A DNA stretch of 64,000 bases from the NCBI RefSeq assembly GCF_037392515.1, contig NC_090283.1, positions 17,369,001-17,433,000 of the forward strand. Direction: 5' to 3'. The DNA comes from Haliotis asinina. Lineage: Eukaryota; Mollusca; Gastropoda; Lepetellida; Haliotidae. Positions 47,301-60,250 of the stretch are shown piece by piece (position 1 is the first letter of the stretch; each line of letters opens with the position of its first letter). A program made the position numbers and the translations under genes. Under the pieces are notes generated by a model. That model saw only the letters and a list, made by a program, of their open reading frames with translations, ran no database searches and was not told the origin of the DNA.

Positions 47301-50300
47301 CGTATGGTACTGGGTGTCATTTCCAAAGACTTAAACTACGTATGGTCCTGGGTGTCATTTACAAAGTCTTGAACTACGTATGGTACTGGGTGTCATTTCC
47401 AAAGTCTTAAACTACGTATAGTACTGGGTGTCATTTCCAAAGACTTAAACTACGTATGGTACTGGATGTCATTTACAAAGTCTTAAACTACGTATGGTAC
47501 TGGGTGTCATTTCCAAAGACTTAAACTACGTATGGTACTGGGTGTCATTTTCAAAGACTTAAACTACGTATGGTACTGGATGTCATTTACAAAGTCTTAA
47601 ACTACGTATGGTACTGGGAGTCATTTTCAAAGTCTTAAACTACGTATGGTACTGGGTGTCATTTCCAAAGTCTTACATTACGTATGGTACTGGGTGTCAT
47701 TTCCAAAGTCTTAAACTACGTATGGTACTGGGTGTCATTTCCAAAGACTTAAACTACGTATGGTACTGGGTGTCATTTCCAAAGACTTAAACTACGTATG
47801 GTACTGGGTGTCATTTACAAAGTCTTAAACTACGTATGGTACTGGGTGTCATTTCCAAAGACTTAAACTACGTATGGTACTGGGTGTCATTTACAAAGAC
47901 TTAAACTACGTATGGTACTGGGTGTCATTTCCAAAGACTTAAACTACGTATGGTACTGGGTGTCATTTCCAAAGTCTTAAACTACGTATGGTACTGGGTG
48001 TCATTTCCAAAGACTTAAACTACGTATGGTACTGGGAGTCATTTCCAAAGACTTAAACTACGTATGGTACTGGGTGTCATTTCAAAAGTCTTAAAGTACG
48101 TGTGGTACTGGGTGTCATTTTCATACACTTAAACTACGCATGGTGCTTGGTGTCATTTCCAAAGACTTAAACTACGTATGGTACTGGGTGTCATTTCCAA
48201 AGACTTAAGCTACGTTTGGTACTAGGTGTGATTTCCAAAGACTTAAGCTACGTTTGGTACTGGGTGTCATTTAAAACGTCTTAAACTAAATATGGTACTG
48301 GGTGTCACTTCCAAAGACTTAAGCTACGTATGGTATTGGGTGTCATTTCCAAAGTTTTAAGCTACGGATGGTACTAGGTGTCATTTCCAAAGTTATAGGC
48401 TACGCATGGTACTGGGTGTCATTTCAAACGTCTTAAACTACGTTTGGTACTGGGTGTCATTTACAAAGTCTTAAACTACGTTTGGTACTGGGTGTCATTT
48501 ACAAAGTCTTAAACTACGTATGGTACTGGGTGTCATTTACAAAGTCTTACATTACGTATGGTACTGGGTGTCATTTACAAACTCTTAAACTACGTATAGT
48601 ACTGGGTGTCATTTCCAAAGACTTAAACTACGTATGGTACTGGGTGTCATTTCCAAAGACTTAAACTACGTGTGGTACTGGGTGTCATTTCCAAAGACTT
48701 AAGCTACGTATGGTACTGGGTGTCATTTGCAAAGTCTTAAACTACGTATGGTACTGGGTGTCATTTACAAAGTCTTAAACTACGTATGGTACTGGGTGTC
48801 ATTTCCAAAGACTTAAAATACGTATGGTACTGGGTGTCATTTCCAAAGACTTAAACTACGTATGGTACTGGGTGTCATTTCCAAAGACTTAAACTACGTA
48901 TGGTACTGGGTGTCATTTCCAAAGACTTAAGCTACGTATGGTACTGGGTGTCATTTCCAAAGTCTTAAACTACGTATGGTACTGGGTGTCATTTCCAAAG
49001 ACTTAAAATACGTATGGTACTGGGTGTCATTTCCAAAGACTTAAACTACGTATGGTACTGGATGTCATTTACAAAGTTTTAAACTACGTATGGTACTGGG
49101 AGTCATTTCCAAAGTCTTAAACTACGTATGGCACTTGGTGTCATTTCCAAAGACTTAAACTACGTATGGTACTGGGTGTCATTTCCAAAGACTTAAACTA
49201 CGTATGGTACTGGGTGTCATTTCCAAAGACTTGAACTACGTATGGTACTGGGTGTCATTTACTAAGTCTTAAACTACGTATGGTACTGGGTGTCATTTCC
49301 AAAGACTTAAACTACGTATGGTACTGGGTGTCATTTCCAAAGACTTAAACTACGTATGGTACTGGGTGTCATTTCAAAAGTCTTAAACTACGTGTGGTAC
49401 TGGGTGTCATTTTGATACACTTAAACTACGCATGGTGCTTGGTGTCATTTCCAAAGTCTTAAACTACGTATGGTACTGGATGTCATTTACAAAGTCTTAA
49501 ACTACGTATGGTACTGGGTGTCATTTACAAAGTCTTAAACTACGTATGGCACTGGGAGTCATTTCCAAAGTCTTAAACTACGTATGGTACTGGGAGTCGT
49601 TTCCAAAGTCTTGAACTACGTATGGTACTGGGTGTCATTTCCAAAGTCTTACATGACGGATGGTACTGGCTGTCATTTCCAAAGTCTTAAACTACGTATG
49701 GTACTGGGTGTCATTTCCAAAGACTTAAAATACGTATGGTACTGGGTGTCATTTCCAAAGACTTAAACTACGTATGGTACTGGGTGTCACTTCCAAAGAC
49801 TTAAACTACGTATGGTACTGGGTGTCATTTCCAAAGACTTAAGCTACGTATGGTACTGGGTGTCATTTCCAAAGTCTTAAACTACGTATGGTACTGGGTG
49901 TCATTTCCAAAGACTTAAAATACGTATGGTACTGGGTGTCATTTCCAAAGACTTAAACTACGTATGGTACTGGATGTCATTTACAAAGTCTTAAACTACG
50001 TATGGTACTGGGAGTCATTTCCAAAGTCTTAAACTACGTATGGCACTAGGTGTCATTTCCAAAGACTTAAACTACGTATGGTACTGGGTGTCATTTCCAA
50101 AGACTAAAACTACGTATGGTACTGGGTGTCATTTCCAAAGACTTGAACTACGTATGGTACTGGGTGTCATTTACTAAGTCTTAAACTACGTATGGTACTG
50201 GGTGTCATTTACAAAGACTTAAACTACGTATGGTCCTGGGTGTCATTTACAAAGTCTTGAACTACGTATGGTACTGGGTGTCATTTACAAAGTCTTAAAC

Positions 50301-53300
50301 TACGTATAGTACTGGGTGTCATTTCCAAAGACTTAAACTACGTATGGTACTGGATGTCATTTACAAAGTCTTAAACTACGTATGGAACTGGGTGTCATGT
50401 CCAAAGACTTAAACTACGTATGGTACTGGGTGTCATTTTCAAAGTCTTAAACTACGTATGGTACTGGATGTCATTTACAAAGTCTTAAACTACGTATGGT
50501 GCTGGGAGTCATTTTCAAAGTCTTAAACTACGTATGGTACTGGGTGTCATTTCCAAAGTCTTACATTACGTATGGTACTGGGTGTCATTTCCAAAGTCTT
50601 AAACTACGCATGGTACTGGGTGTCATTTCCAAAGACTTAAACTACGTATGGTACTGGGTGTCATTTCCAAAGACTTAAACTACGTATGGTACTGGGTGTC
50701 ATTTCCAAAGACTTAAGCTACGTTTGGTACTAGGTGTGATTTCCAAAGACTTAAGCTACGTTTGGTACTGGGTGTCATTTCCAAAGTCTTAAACTAAATA
50801 TGGTACTGGGTGTCACTTCCAAAGACTTAAGCTACGTATGGTATTGGGTGTCATTTCCAAAGTTTTAAGCTACGGATGGTACTAGGTGTCATTTCCAAAG
50901 TTATAGGCTACGCATGGTACTGGGTGTCATTTGCAAAGTTTTAAGCTACGTATGGTACTGGGTGTCATTTCCAAAGTTTTAAACTACGTATGGTACTGGA
51001 TGTCATTTGCAAAAACTTAAACTACGTATGGCACTGGGTGTCAGTTCCAAAGTCTTAAACTACGTATGGTACTGGGTGTCATTTCCAAAGACTAAAGCTA
51101 CGTTTGGTACTGGGTTTGATTTCCAAAGACTTAAACTACGTATGGTACTGGGTGTCATTTACACAGTCTTAAACTACGTATGTTACTGGATGTCATTTCC
51201 AAAGACTTAAACTACGTAAGGTACTGGGTGTCATTTACATAGTCTTAAACTACGTATGGTACTGGGTGTCATTTCAAACGTCTTAAACTACGTATGGTTC
51301 TGGGTGTCATTTACAAAGTCTTAAACTACGAATGGTACCGGATGTCATTTACAAAGTCTTAAACTACGCATGGTACTGGGTGTCATTTCCAAAGACTTAA
51401 ACTACGTATGGTACTGGGTGTCATTTGCAAAGTCTTAAACTACGTATGGTACTGGGTGTCATTTACAAAGTCTTAAACTACGTATGGTACTGGGTGTCAT
51501 TTCCAAAGACTTAAAATACGTATGGTACTGGGTGTCATTTCCAAAGACTTAAAGTACGTATGGTACTGGGTGTCATTTCCAAAGACTTAAACTACGTATG
51601 GTACTGGGTGTCATTTCCAAAGACTTAAGCTACGTATGGTACTGGGTGTCATTTCCAAAGTCTTAAACTACGTATGGTACTGGGTGTCATTTCCAAAGAC
51701 TTGAAATACGTATGGTACTGGGTGTCATTTCCAAAGACTTAAACAACGTATGGTACTGGATGTCATTTACAAAGTTTTAAACTACGTATGGTACTGGGAG
51801 TCATTTCCAAAGTCTTAAACTACGTATGGCGCTTGGTGTCATTTCCAAAGACTTAAACTACGTATGGTACTGGGTGTCATTTCCAAAGACTTAAACTACG
51901 TATGGTACTGGGTGTCATTTCCAAAGACTTGAACTACGTATGGTACTGGGTGTCATTTACTAAGTCTTAAACTACGTATGGTACTGGGTGTCATTTCCAA
52001 AGACTTAAACTACGTATGGTACTGGGTGTCATTTGCAAAGTCTTAAACTACGTATGGTACTGGGTGTCATTTACAAAGTCTTAAACTACGTATGGTACTG
52101 GGTGTCATTTCCAAAGACTTAAAATACGTATGGTACTGGGTGTCATTTCCAAAGACTTAAAGTACGTATGGTACTGGGTGTCATTTCCAAAGACTTAAAC
52201 TACGTATGGTACTGGGTGTCATTTCCAAAGACTTAAGCTACGTATGGTACTGGGTGTCATTTCCAAAGTCTTAAACTACGTATGGTACTGGGTGTCATTT
52301 CCAAAGACTTGAAATACGTATGGTACTGGGTGTCATTTCCAAAGACTTAAACAACGTATGGTACTGGATGTCATTTACAAAGTTTTAAACTACGTATGGT
52401 ACTGGGAGTCATTTCCAAAGTCTTAAACTACGTATGGCGCTTGGTGTCATTTCCAAAGACTTAAACTACGTATGGTACTGGGTGTCATTTCCAAAGACTT
52501 AAACTACGTATGGTACTGGGTGTCATTTCCAAAGACTTGAACTACGTATGGTACTGGGTGTCATTTACTAAGTCTTAAACTACGTATGGTACTGGGTGTC
52601 ATTTCCAAAGACTTAAACTACGTATGGTCCTGGGTGTCATTTACAAAGTCTTGAACTACGTGTGGTACTGGGTGTCATTTCCAAAGTCTTAAACTACGTA
52701 TAGTACTGGGTGTCATTTCCAAAGACTTAAACTACGTATGGTACTGGATGTCATTTACAAAGTCTTAAACTACGTATGGTACTGGGTGTCATTTCCAAAG
52801 ACTTAAACTACGTATGGTACTGGGTGTCATTTTCAAAGACTTAAACTACGTATGGTACTGGATGTCATTTACAAAGTCTTAAACTACGTATGGTACTGGG
52901 AGTCATTTTCAAAGTCTTAAACTACGTATGGTACTGGGTGTCATTTCCAAAGTCTTACATTACGTATGGTACTGGGTGTCATTTCCAAAGTCTTAAACTA
53001 CGTATGGTACTGGGTGTCATTTCCAAAGACTTAAACTACGTATGGTACTGGGTGTCATTTCCAAAGACTTAAACTACGTATGGTACTGGGTGTCATTTAC
53101 AAAGTCTTAAACTACGTATGGTACTGGGTGTCATTTCCAAAGACTTAAACTACGTATGGTACTGGGTGTCATTTACAAAGACTTAAACTACGTATGGTAC
53201 TGGGTGTCATTTCCAAAGACTTAAACTACGTATGGTACTGGGTGTCATTTCCAAAGTCTTAAACTACGTATGGTACTGGGTGTCATTTCCAAAGACTTAA

Positions 53301-53700
53301 ACTACGTATGGTACTGGGAGTCATTTCCAAAGACTTAAACTACGTATGGTACTGGGTGTCATTTCAAAAGTCTTAAAGTACGTGTGGTACTGGGTGTCAT
53401 TTTCATACACTTAAACTACGCATGGTGCTTGGTGTCATTTCCAAAGACTTAAACTACGTATGGTACTGGGTGTCATTTCCAAAGACTTAAGCTACGTTTG
53501 GTACTAGGTGTGATTTCCAAAGACTTAAGCTACGTTTGGTACTGGGTGTCATTTAAAACGTCTTAAACTAAATATGGTACTGGGTGTCACTTCCAAAGAC
53601 TTAAGCTACGTATGGTATTGGGTGTCATTTCCAAAGTTTTAAGCTACGGATGGTACTAGGTGTCATTTCCAAAGTTATAGGCTACGCATGGTACTGGGTG
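39740..53700. repeat. 121- and 139-unit blocks (4598 and 5282 bp)
   Basis: Markers at 39835, 41127 and 43010 recur 4598 bp later (44433, 45725, 47608), and those at 45725 and 47608 recur 5282 bp later (51007, 52890). The 5282-bp step equals 4598 plus 684 (18 units). Each large copy contains the same local 608-bp (16-unit) repeat bearing TTGAAATACG (41821 and 42429 in the first). Copies differ by isolated substitutions only. Confidence 0.85.
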
Positions 53701-56700
53701 TCATTTACAAAGTTTTAAGCTACGTATGGTACTGGGTGTCATTTCCAAAGTTTTAAACTACGTATGGTACTGGATGTCATTTGCAAAAACTTAAACTACG
53801 TATGGCACTGGGTGTCAGTTCCAAAGTCTTAAACTACGTATGGTACTGGGTGTCATTTCCAAAGACTAAAGCTACGCTTGGTACTGGGTTTGATTTCCAA
53901 AGACTTAAGCTACGTATGGTACTGGGTGTCATTTACACAGTCTTAAACTACGTATGGTACTGGATGTCATTTCCAAAGACTTAAACTACGTAAGGTACTG
54001 GGTGTCATTTACATAGTCTTAAACTACGTATGGTACTGGGTGTCATTTCAAACGTCTTAAACTACGTTTGGTACTGGGTGTCATTTACAAAGTCTTAAAC
54101 TACGTTTGGTACTGGGTGTCATTTACAAAGTCTTAAACTACGTATGGTACTGGGTGTCATTTACAAAGTCTTACATTACGTATGGTACTGGGTGTCATTT
54201 ACAAACTCTTAAACTACGTATAGTACTGGGTGTCATTTCCAAAGACTTAAACTACGTATGGTACTGGGTGTCATTTCCAAAGACTTAAACTACGTGTGGT
54301 ACTGGGTGTCATTTCCAAAGACTTAAGCTACGTATGGTACTGGGTGTCGTTTCCAAAGTCTTAAACTACGTATGGTACTGGGTGTCATTTCCAAAGACTT
54401 AAACTACGTATGGTACTGGGTGTCATTTCCAAAGACTGAAAACTACGTGTGGTCCTGGGTGTCATTTACAAAGTCTAAAACTACGTATGGTACTTTGAGT
54501 CATTTCCAAAGTCTTAAACTACGTATGGTACTGGGTGCCATTTCCAAAGACTTAAACTACGTTTTGTACTGGGTGTCATTTCCAAAGACTTGAACTACGT
54601 ATGGTACTGGGTGTCATTTCCAAAGACTTAAACTACGTATGGTACTGGGTGTCACTTCCAAAGACTTAAACTACCTATGGTCCTGGGTGTCATTTACAAA
54701 GTCTTAAACTACGTTTGGTACTGGGTGTCATTTACAAAGTCTTAAACTACGTATGGTACTGGGTGTCATTTACAAAGTCTTAAACTACGTATAGTACTGG
54801 GTGTCATTTCCAAAGACTTAAACTACGTATGGTACTGGATGTCATTTACAAAGTCTTAAACTACGTATGGTACTGAGTGTCATGTCCAAAGACTTAAACT
54901 ACGTATGGTACTGGGTGTCATTTTCAAAGTCTTAAACTACGTATGGTACTGGATGTCATTTACAAAGTCTTAAACTACGTATGGTACTGGGAGTCATTTC
55001 CAAAGTCTTAAACTACGTATGGCACTAGGTGTCATTTCCAAAGACTTAAACTACGTATGGTACTGGGTGTCATTTCCAAAGACTTAAACTACGTATGGTA
55101 CTGGGTGTCATTTCCAAAGACTTGAACTACGTATGGTACTGGGTGTCATTTTCAAAGTCTTAAACTACGTATGGTACTGGATGTCATTTACAAAGTCTTA
55201 AACTACGTATGGTACTGGGAGTCATTTTCAAAGTCTTAAACTACGTATGGTACTGGGTGTCATTTCCAAAGTCTTACATTACGTATGGTACTGGGTGTCA
55301 TTTCCAAAGTCTTAAACTACGTATGGTACTGGGTGTCATTTCCAAAGACTTAAACTACGTATGGTACTGGTTGTCATTTCAAAAGTCTTAAACTACGTGT
55401 GGTACTGGGTGTCATTTACAAAGTCTTAAACTACGTATGGTACTGGGTGTCATTTCCAAAGACTTAAACTACGTATGGTACCGGGTGTCATTTACAAAGT
55501 CTTAAACTACGTATGGTACTGGGTGTCATTTCCAAAGACTTAAACTACGTATGGTACTGGGTGTCATTTCCAAAGACTTAAACTACGTATGGTACTGGGT
55601 GTCATTTCAAAAGTCTTAAACTACGTGTGGTACTGGGTGTCATTTTCATACACTTAAACTACGCATGGTGCTTGGTGTCATTTCCAAAGTCTTAAACTAC
55701 GTATGGTACTAGATGTCATTTACAAAGTCTTAAACTACGTATGGTACTGGGTGTCATTTCCAAAGTCTTAAACTACGTATGGCACTGGGAGTCATTTCCA
55801 AAGTCTTAAACTACGTATGGTACTGGGAGTCGTTTCCAAAGTCTTGAACTACGTATGGTACTAGGTGTCATTTCCAAAGTCTTACATGACGGATGGTACT
55901 GGCTGTCATTTCCAAAGTCTTAAACTACGTATGGTACTGGGTGTCATTTCCAAAGACTTAAAATACGTATGGTACTGGGTGTCATTTCCAAAGACTTAAA
56001 CTACGTATGGTACTGGGTGTCACTTCCAAAGACTTAAACTACGTATGGTACTGGGTGTCATTTCCAAAGACTTAAGCTACGTATGGTACTGGGTGTCATT
56101 TCCAAAGTCTTAAACTACGTATGGTACTGGGTGTCATTTCCAAAGACTTAAAATACGTATGGTACTGGGTGTCATTTCCAAAGACTTAAACTACGTATGG
56201 TACTGGATGTCATTTACAAAGTCTTAAACTACGTATGGTACTGGGAGTCATTTCCAAAGTCTTAAACTACGTATGGCACTAGGTGTCATTTCCAAAGACT
56301 TAAACTACGTATGGTACTGGGTGTCATTTCCAAAGACTTAAACTACGTATGGTACTGGGTGTCATTTCCAAAGACTTGAACTACGTATGGTACTGGGTGT
56401 CATTTACTAAGTCTTAAACTACGTATGGTACTGGGTGTCATTTACAAAGACTTAAACTACGTATGGTCCTGGGTGTCATTTTCAAAGTCTTAAACTACGT
56501 ATGGTACTGGATGTCATTTACAAAGTCTTAAACTACGTATGGTACTGGGAGTCATTTTCAAAGTCTTAAACTACGTATGGTACTGGGTGTCACTTCCAAA
56601 GTCTTACATTACGTATGGTACTGGGTGTCATTTCCAAAGTCTTGAACTACGTATGGTACTGGGTGTCATTTCCAAAGACTTAAACTACGTATGGTACTGG

Positions 56701-58129
56701 GTGTCATTTCCAAAGACTTAAGCTACGTTTGGTACTAGGTGTGATTTCCAAAGACTTAAGCTACGTTTGGTACTGGGTGTCATTTCCAAAGTCTTAAACT
56801 AAATATGGTACTGGGTGTCACTTCCAAAGACTTAAGCTACGTATGGTATTGGGTGTCATTTCCAAAGTTTTAAGCTACGGATGGTACTAGGTGTCAATTC
56901 CAAAGTTATAGGCTACGCATGGTACTGGGTGTCATTTGCAAAGTTTTAAGCTACGTATGGTACTGGGTGTCATTTCCAAAGTTTTAAACTACGTATGGCA
57001 CTGGGTGTCAGTTCCAAAGTCTTAAACTACGTATTGTACTGGGTGTCATTTCCAAAGACTAAAGCTACGTTTGGTACTGGGTTTGATTTCCAAAGACTTA
57101 AACTACGTATGGTACTGGGTGTCATTTACACAGTCTTAAACTACGTATGGTACTGGATGTCATTTCCAAAGACTTAAACTACGTAAGGTACTGGGTGTCA
57201 TTTACATAGTCTTAAACTACGTATGGTACTGGGTGTCATTTCAAACGTCTTAAACTACGTTTGGTACTGGGTGTCATTTACAAAGTCTTAAACTACGTAT
57301 GGTACTGGATGTCATTTACAAAGTCTTAAACTACGCATGGTACTGGGTGTCATTTCCAAAGACTTAAACTACGTATGGTACTGGGTGTCATTTGCAAAGT
57401 CTTAAACTACGTATGGTACTGGGTGTCATTTCCAAAGTCTTAAACTACGTATGGTACTGGGTGTCATTTCCAAAGACTTAAAATACGTATGGTACTGGGT
57501 GTCATTTCCAAAGACTTAAACTACGTATGGTACTGGGTGTCATTTCCAAAGACTTAAACTACGTATGGTACTGGGTGTCAATTCCAAAGACTTAAGCTAC
57601 GTATGGTACTGGGTGTCATTTCCAAAGTCTTAAACTACGTATGGTACTGGGTGTCATTTCCAAAGACTTAAAATACGTTTGGTACTGGGTGTCATTTCCA
57701 AAGACTTAAACTACGTATGGTACTGAATGTCATTTACAAAGTTTTAAACTACGTATGGTACTGGGAGTCATTTCCAAAGTCTTAAACTACGTATGGCACT
57801 TGGTGTCATTTCCAAAGACTTAAACTACGTATGGTACTGGGTGTCATTTCCAAAGACTTAAACTACGTATGGTACTGGGTGTCATTTCCAAAGACTTGAA
57901 CTACGTATGGTACTGGGTGTCATTTACTAAGTCTTAAACTACGTATGGTAGTGGGTGTCATTTCCAAAGACTTAAACTACGTATGGTACTGGGTGTCATG
58001 TCCAAAGACTTAAACTACGTATGGTACTGGATGTCATTTACAAAGTCTTAAACTACGTATGGTACTGGGTGTCATTTCCAAAGACTTAAACTACGTATGG
58101 TACTGGGTGTCATTTTCAAAGTCTTAAAC

Positions 58130-60250
58130 TAAATATGGTACTGGGTGTCACTTCCAAAGACTTAAGCTACGTATGGTATTGGGTGTCATTTCCAAAGTTT
58201 TAAGCTACGGATGGTACTAGGTGTCATTTCCAAAGTTATAGGCTACGCATGGTACTGGGTGTCATTTGCAAAGTTTTAAGCTACGTATGGTTCTGGGTGT
58301 CATTTCCAAAGTTTTAAACTACGTATGGTACTGGATGTCATTTGCAAAAACTTAAACTACGTATGGCACTGGGTGTCAGTTCCAAAGTCTTAAACTACGT
58401 ATGGTACTGGGTGTCATTTCCAAAGACTAAAGCCACGTTTGGTACTGGGTTTGATTTCCAAAGACTTAAACTACGTATGGTACTGGGTGTCATTTACACA
58501 GTCTTAAACTACGTATGGTACTGGATGTCATTTACAAAGTCTTAAACTACGTATGGTACTGGGAGTCATTTCCAAAGTCTTAAACTACGTATGGCACTAG
58601 GTGTCATTTCCAAAGACTTAAACTACGTATGGTACTGGGTGTCATTTCCAAAGACTTAAACTACGTATGGTACTGGGTGTCATTTCCAAAGACTTGAACT
58701 ACTTATGGTACTGGGTGTCATTTACTAAGTCTTAAACTACGTATGGTACTGGGTGTCATTTCCAAAGACTTAAACTACGTGTGGTCCTGGGTGTCATTTA
58801 CAAAGTCTTGAACTACGTATGGTACTGGGTGTCATTTACAAAGTCTTAAACTACGTATAGTACTGGGTGTCATTTCCAAAGACTTAAACTACGTATGGTA
58901 CTGGATGTCATTTACAAAGTCTTAAACTACGTATGGTACTGGGTGTCATGTCCAAAGACTTAAACTACGTATGGTACTGGGTGTCATTTTCAAAGTCTTA
59001 AACTACGTATGGTACTGGATGTCATTTAGAAAGTCTTAAACTACGTATGGTACTGGGAGTCATTTTCAAAGTCTTAAACTACGTATGGTACTGGGTGTCA
59101 TTTCCAAAGACTTAAACTACGTATGGTACTGGGTGTCATTTTCAAAGTCTTAAACTAAATATGGTACTGGGTGTCACTTCCAAAGACTTAAGCTACGTAT
59201 GGTATTGGGTGTCATTTCCAAAGTTTTAAGCTACGGATGGTACTAGGTGTCATTTCCAAAGTTATAGGCTACGCATGGAACTGGGTGTCATTTGCAAAGT
59301 TTTAAGCTACGTATGGTTCTGGGTGTCATTTCCAAAGTTTTAAACTACGTATGGTACTGGATGTCATTTGCAAAAACTTAAACTACGTATGGCACTGGGT
59401 GTCAGTTCCAAAGTCTTAAACTACGTATGGTACTGGGTGTCATTTCCAAAGACTAAAGCTACGTTTGGTACTGGGTTTGATTTCCAAAGACTTAAACTAC
59501 GTATGGTACTGGGTGTCATTTACACAGTCTTAAACTACGTATGGTACTGGATGTCATTTACAAAGTCTTAAACTACGTATGGTACTGGGAGTTATTTCCA
59601 AAGTCTTAAACTACGTATGGCACTAGGTGTCATTTCCAAAGACTTAAACTACGTATGGTACTGGGTGTCATTTCCAAAGACTTAAACTACGTATGGTACT
59701 GGGTGTCATTTCCAAAGACTTGAACTACGTATGGTACTGGGTGTCATTTACTAAGTCTTAAACTACGTATGGTACTGGGTGTCATTTCCAAAGACTTAAA
59801 CTACGTGTGGTCCTGGGTGTCATTTACAAAGTCTTGAACTACGTATGGTACTGGGTGTCATTTACAAAGTCTTAAACTACGTATAGTACTGGGTGTCATT
59901 TCCAAAGACTTAAACTACGTATGGTACTGGATGTCATTTACAAAGTCTTAAACTACGTATGGTACTGGGTGTCATGTCCAAAGACTTAAACTACGTATGG
60001 TACTGGGTGTCATTTTCAAAGTCTTAAACTACGTATGGTACTGGATGTCATTTAGAAAGTCTTAAACTACGTATGGTACTGGGAGTCATTTTCAAAGTCT
60101 TAAACTACGTATGGTACTGGGTGTCATTTCCAAAGTCTTACATTACGTATGGTACTGGGTGTCATTTCCAAAGTCTTAAACTACGTATGGTACTGGGTGT
60201 CATTTCCAAAGACTTAAACTACGTATGGTACTGGTTGTCATTTCAAAAGT
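58130..60250. repeat. 27-unit (1026 bp) tandem duplication
   Basis: The marker frame at 58342 recurs at 59368, 1026 bp later, with the same flanking variants, including a shared GGTTCTGGG variant (58290 and 59316). A 5-unit (190 bp) duplication lies farther right at 61555/61745. Confidence 0.8.
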
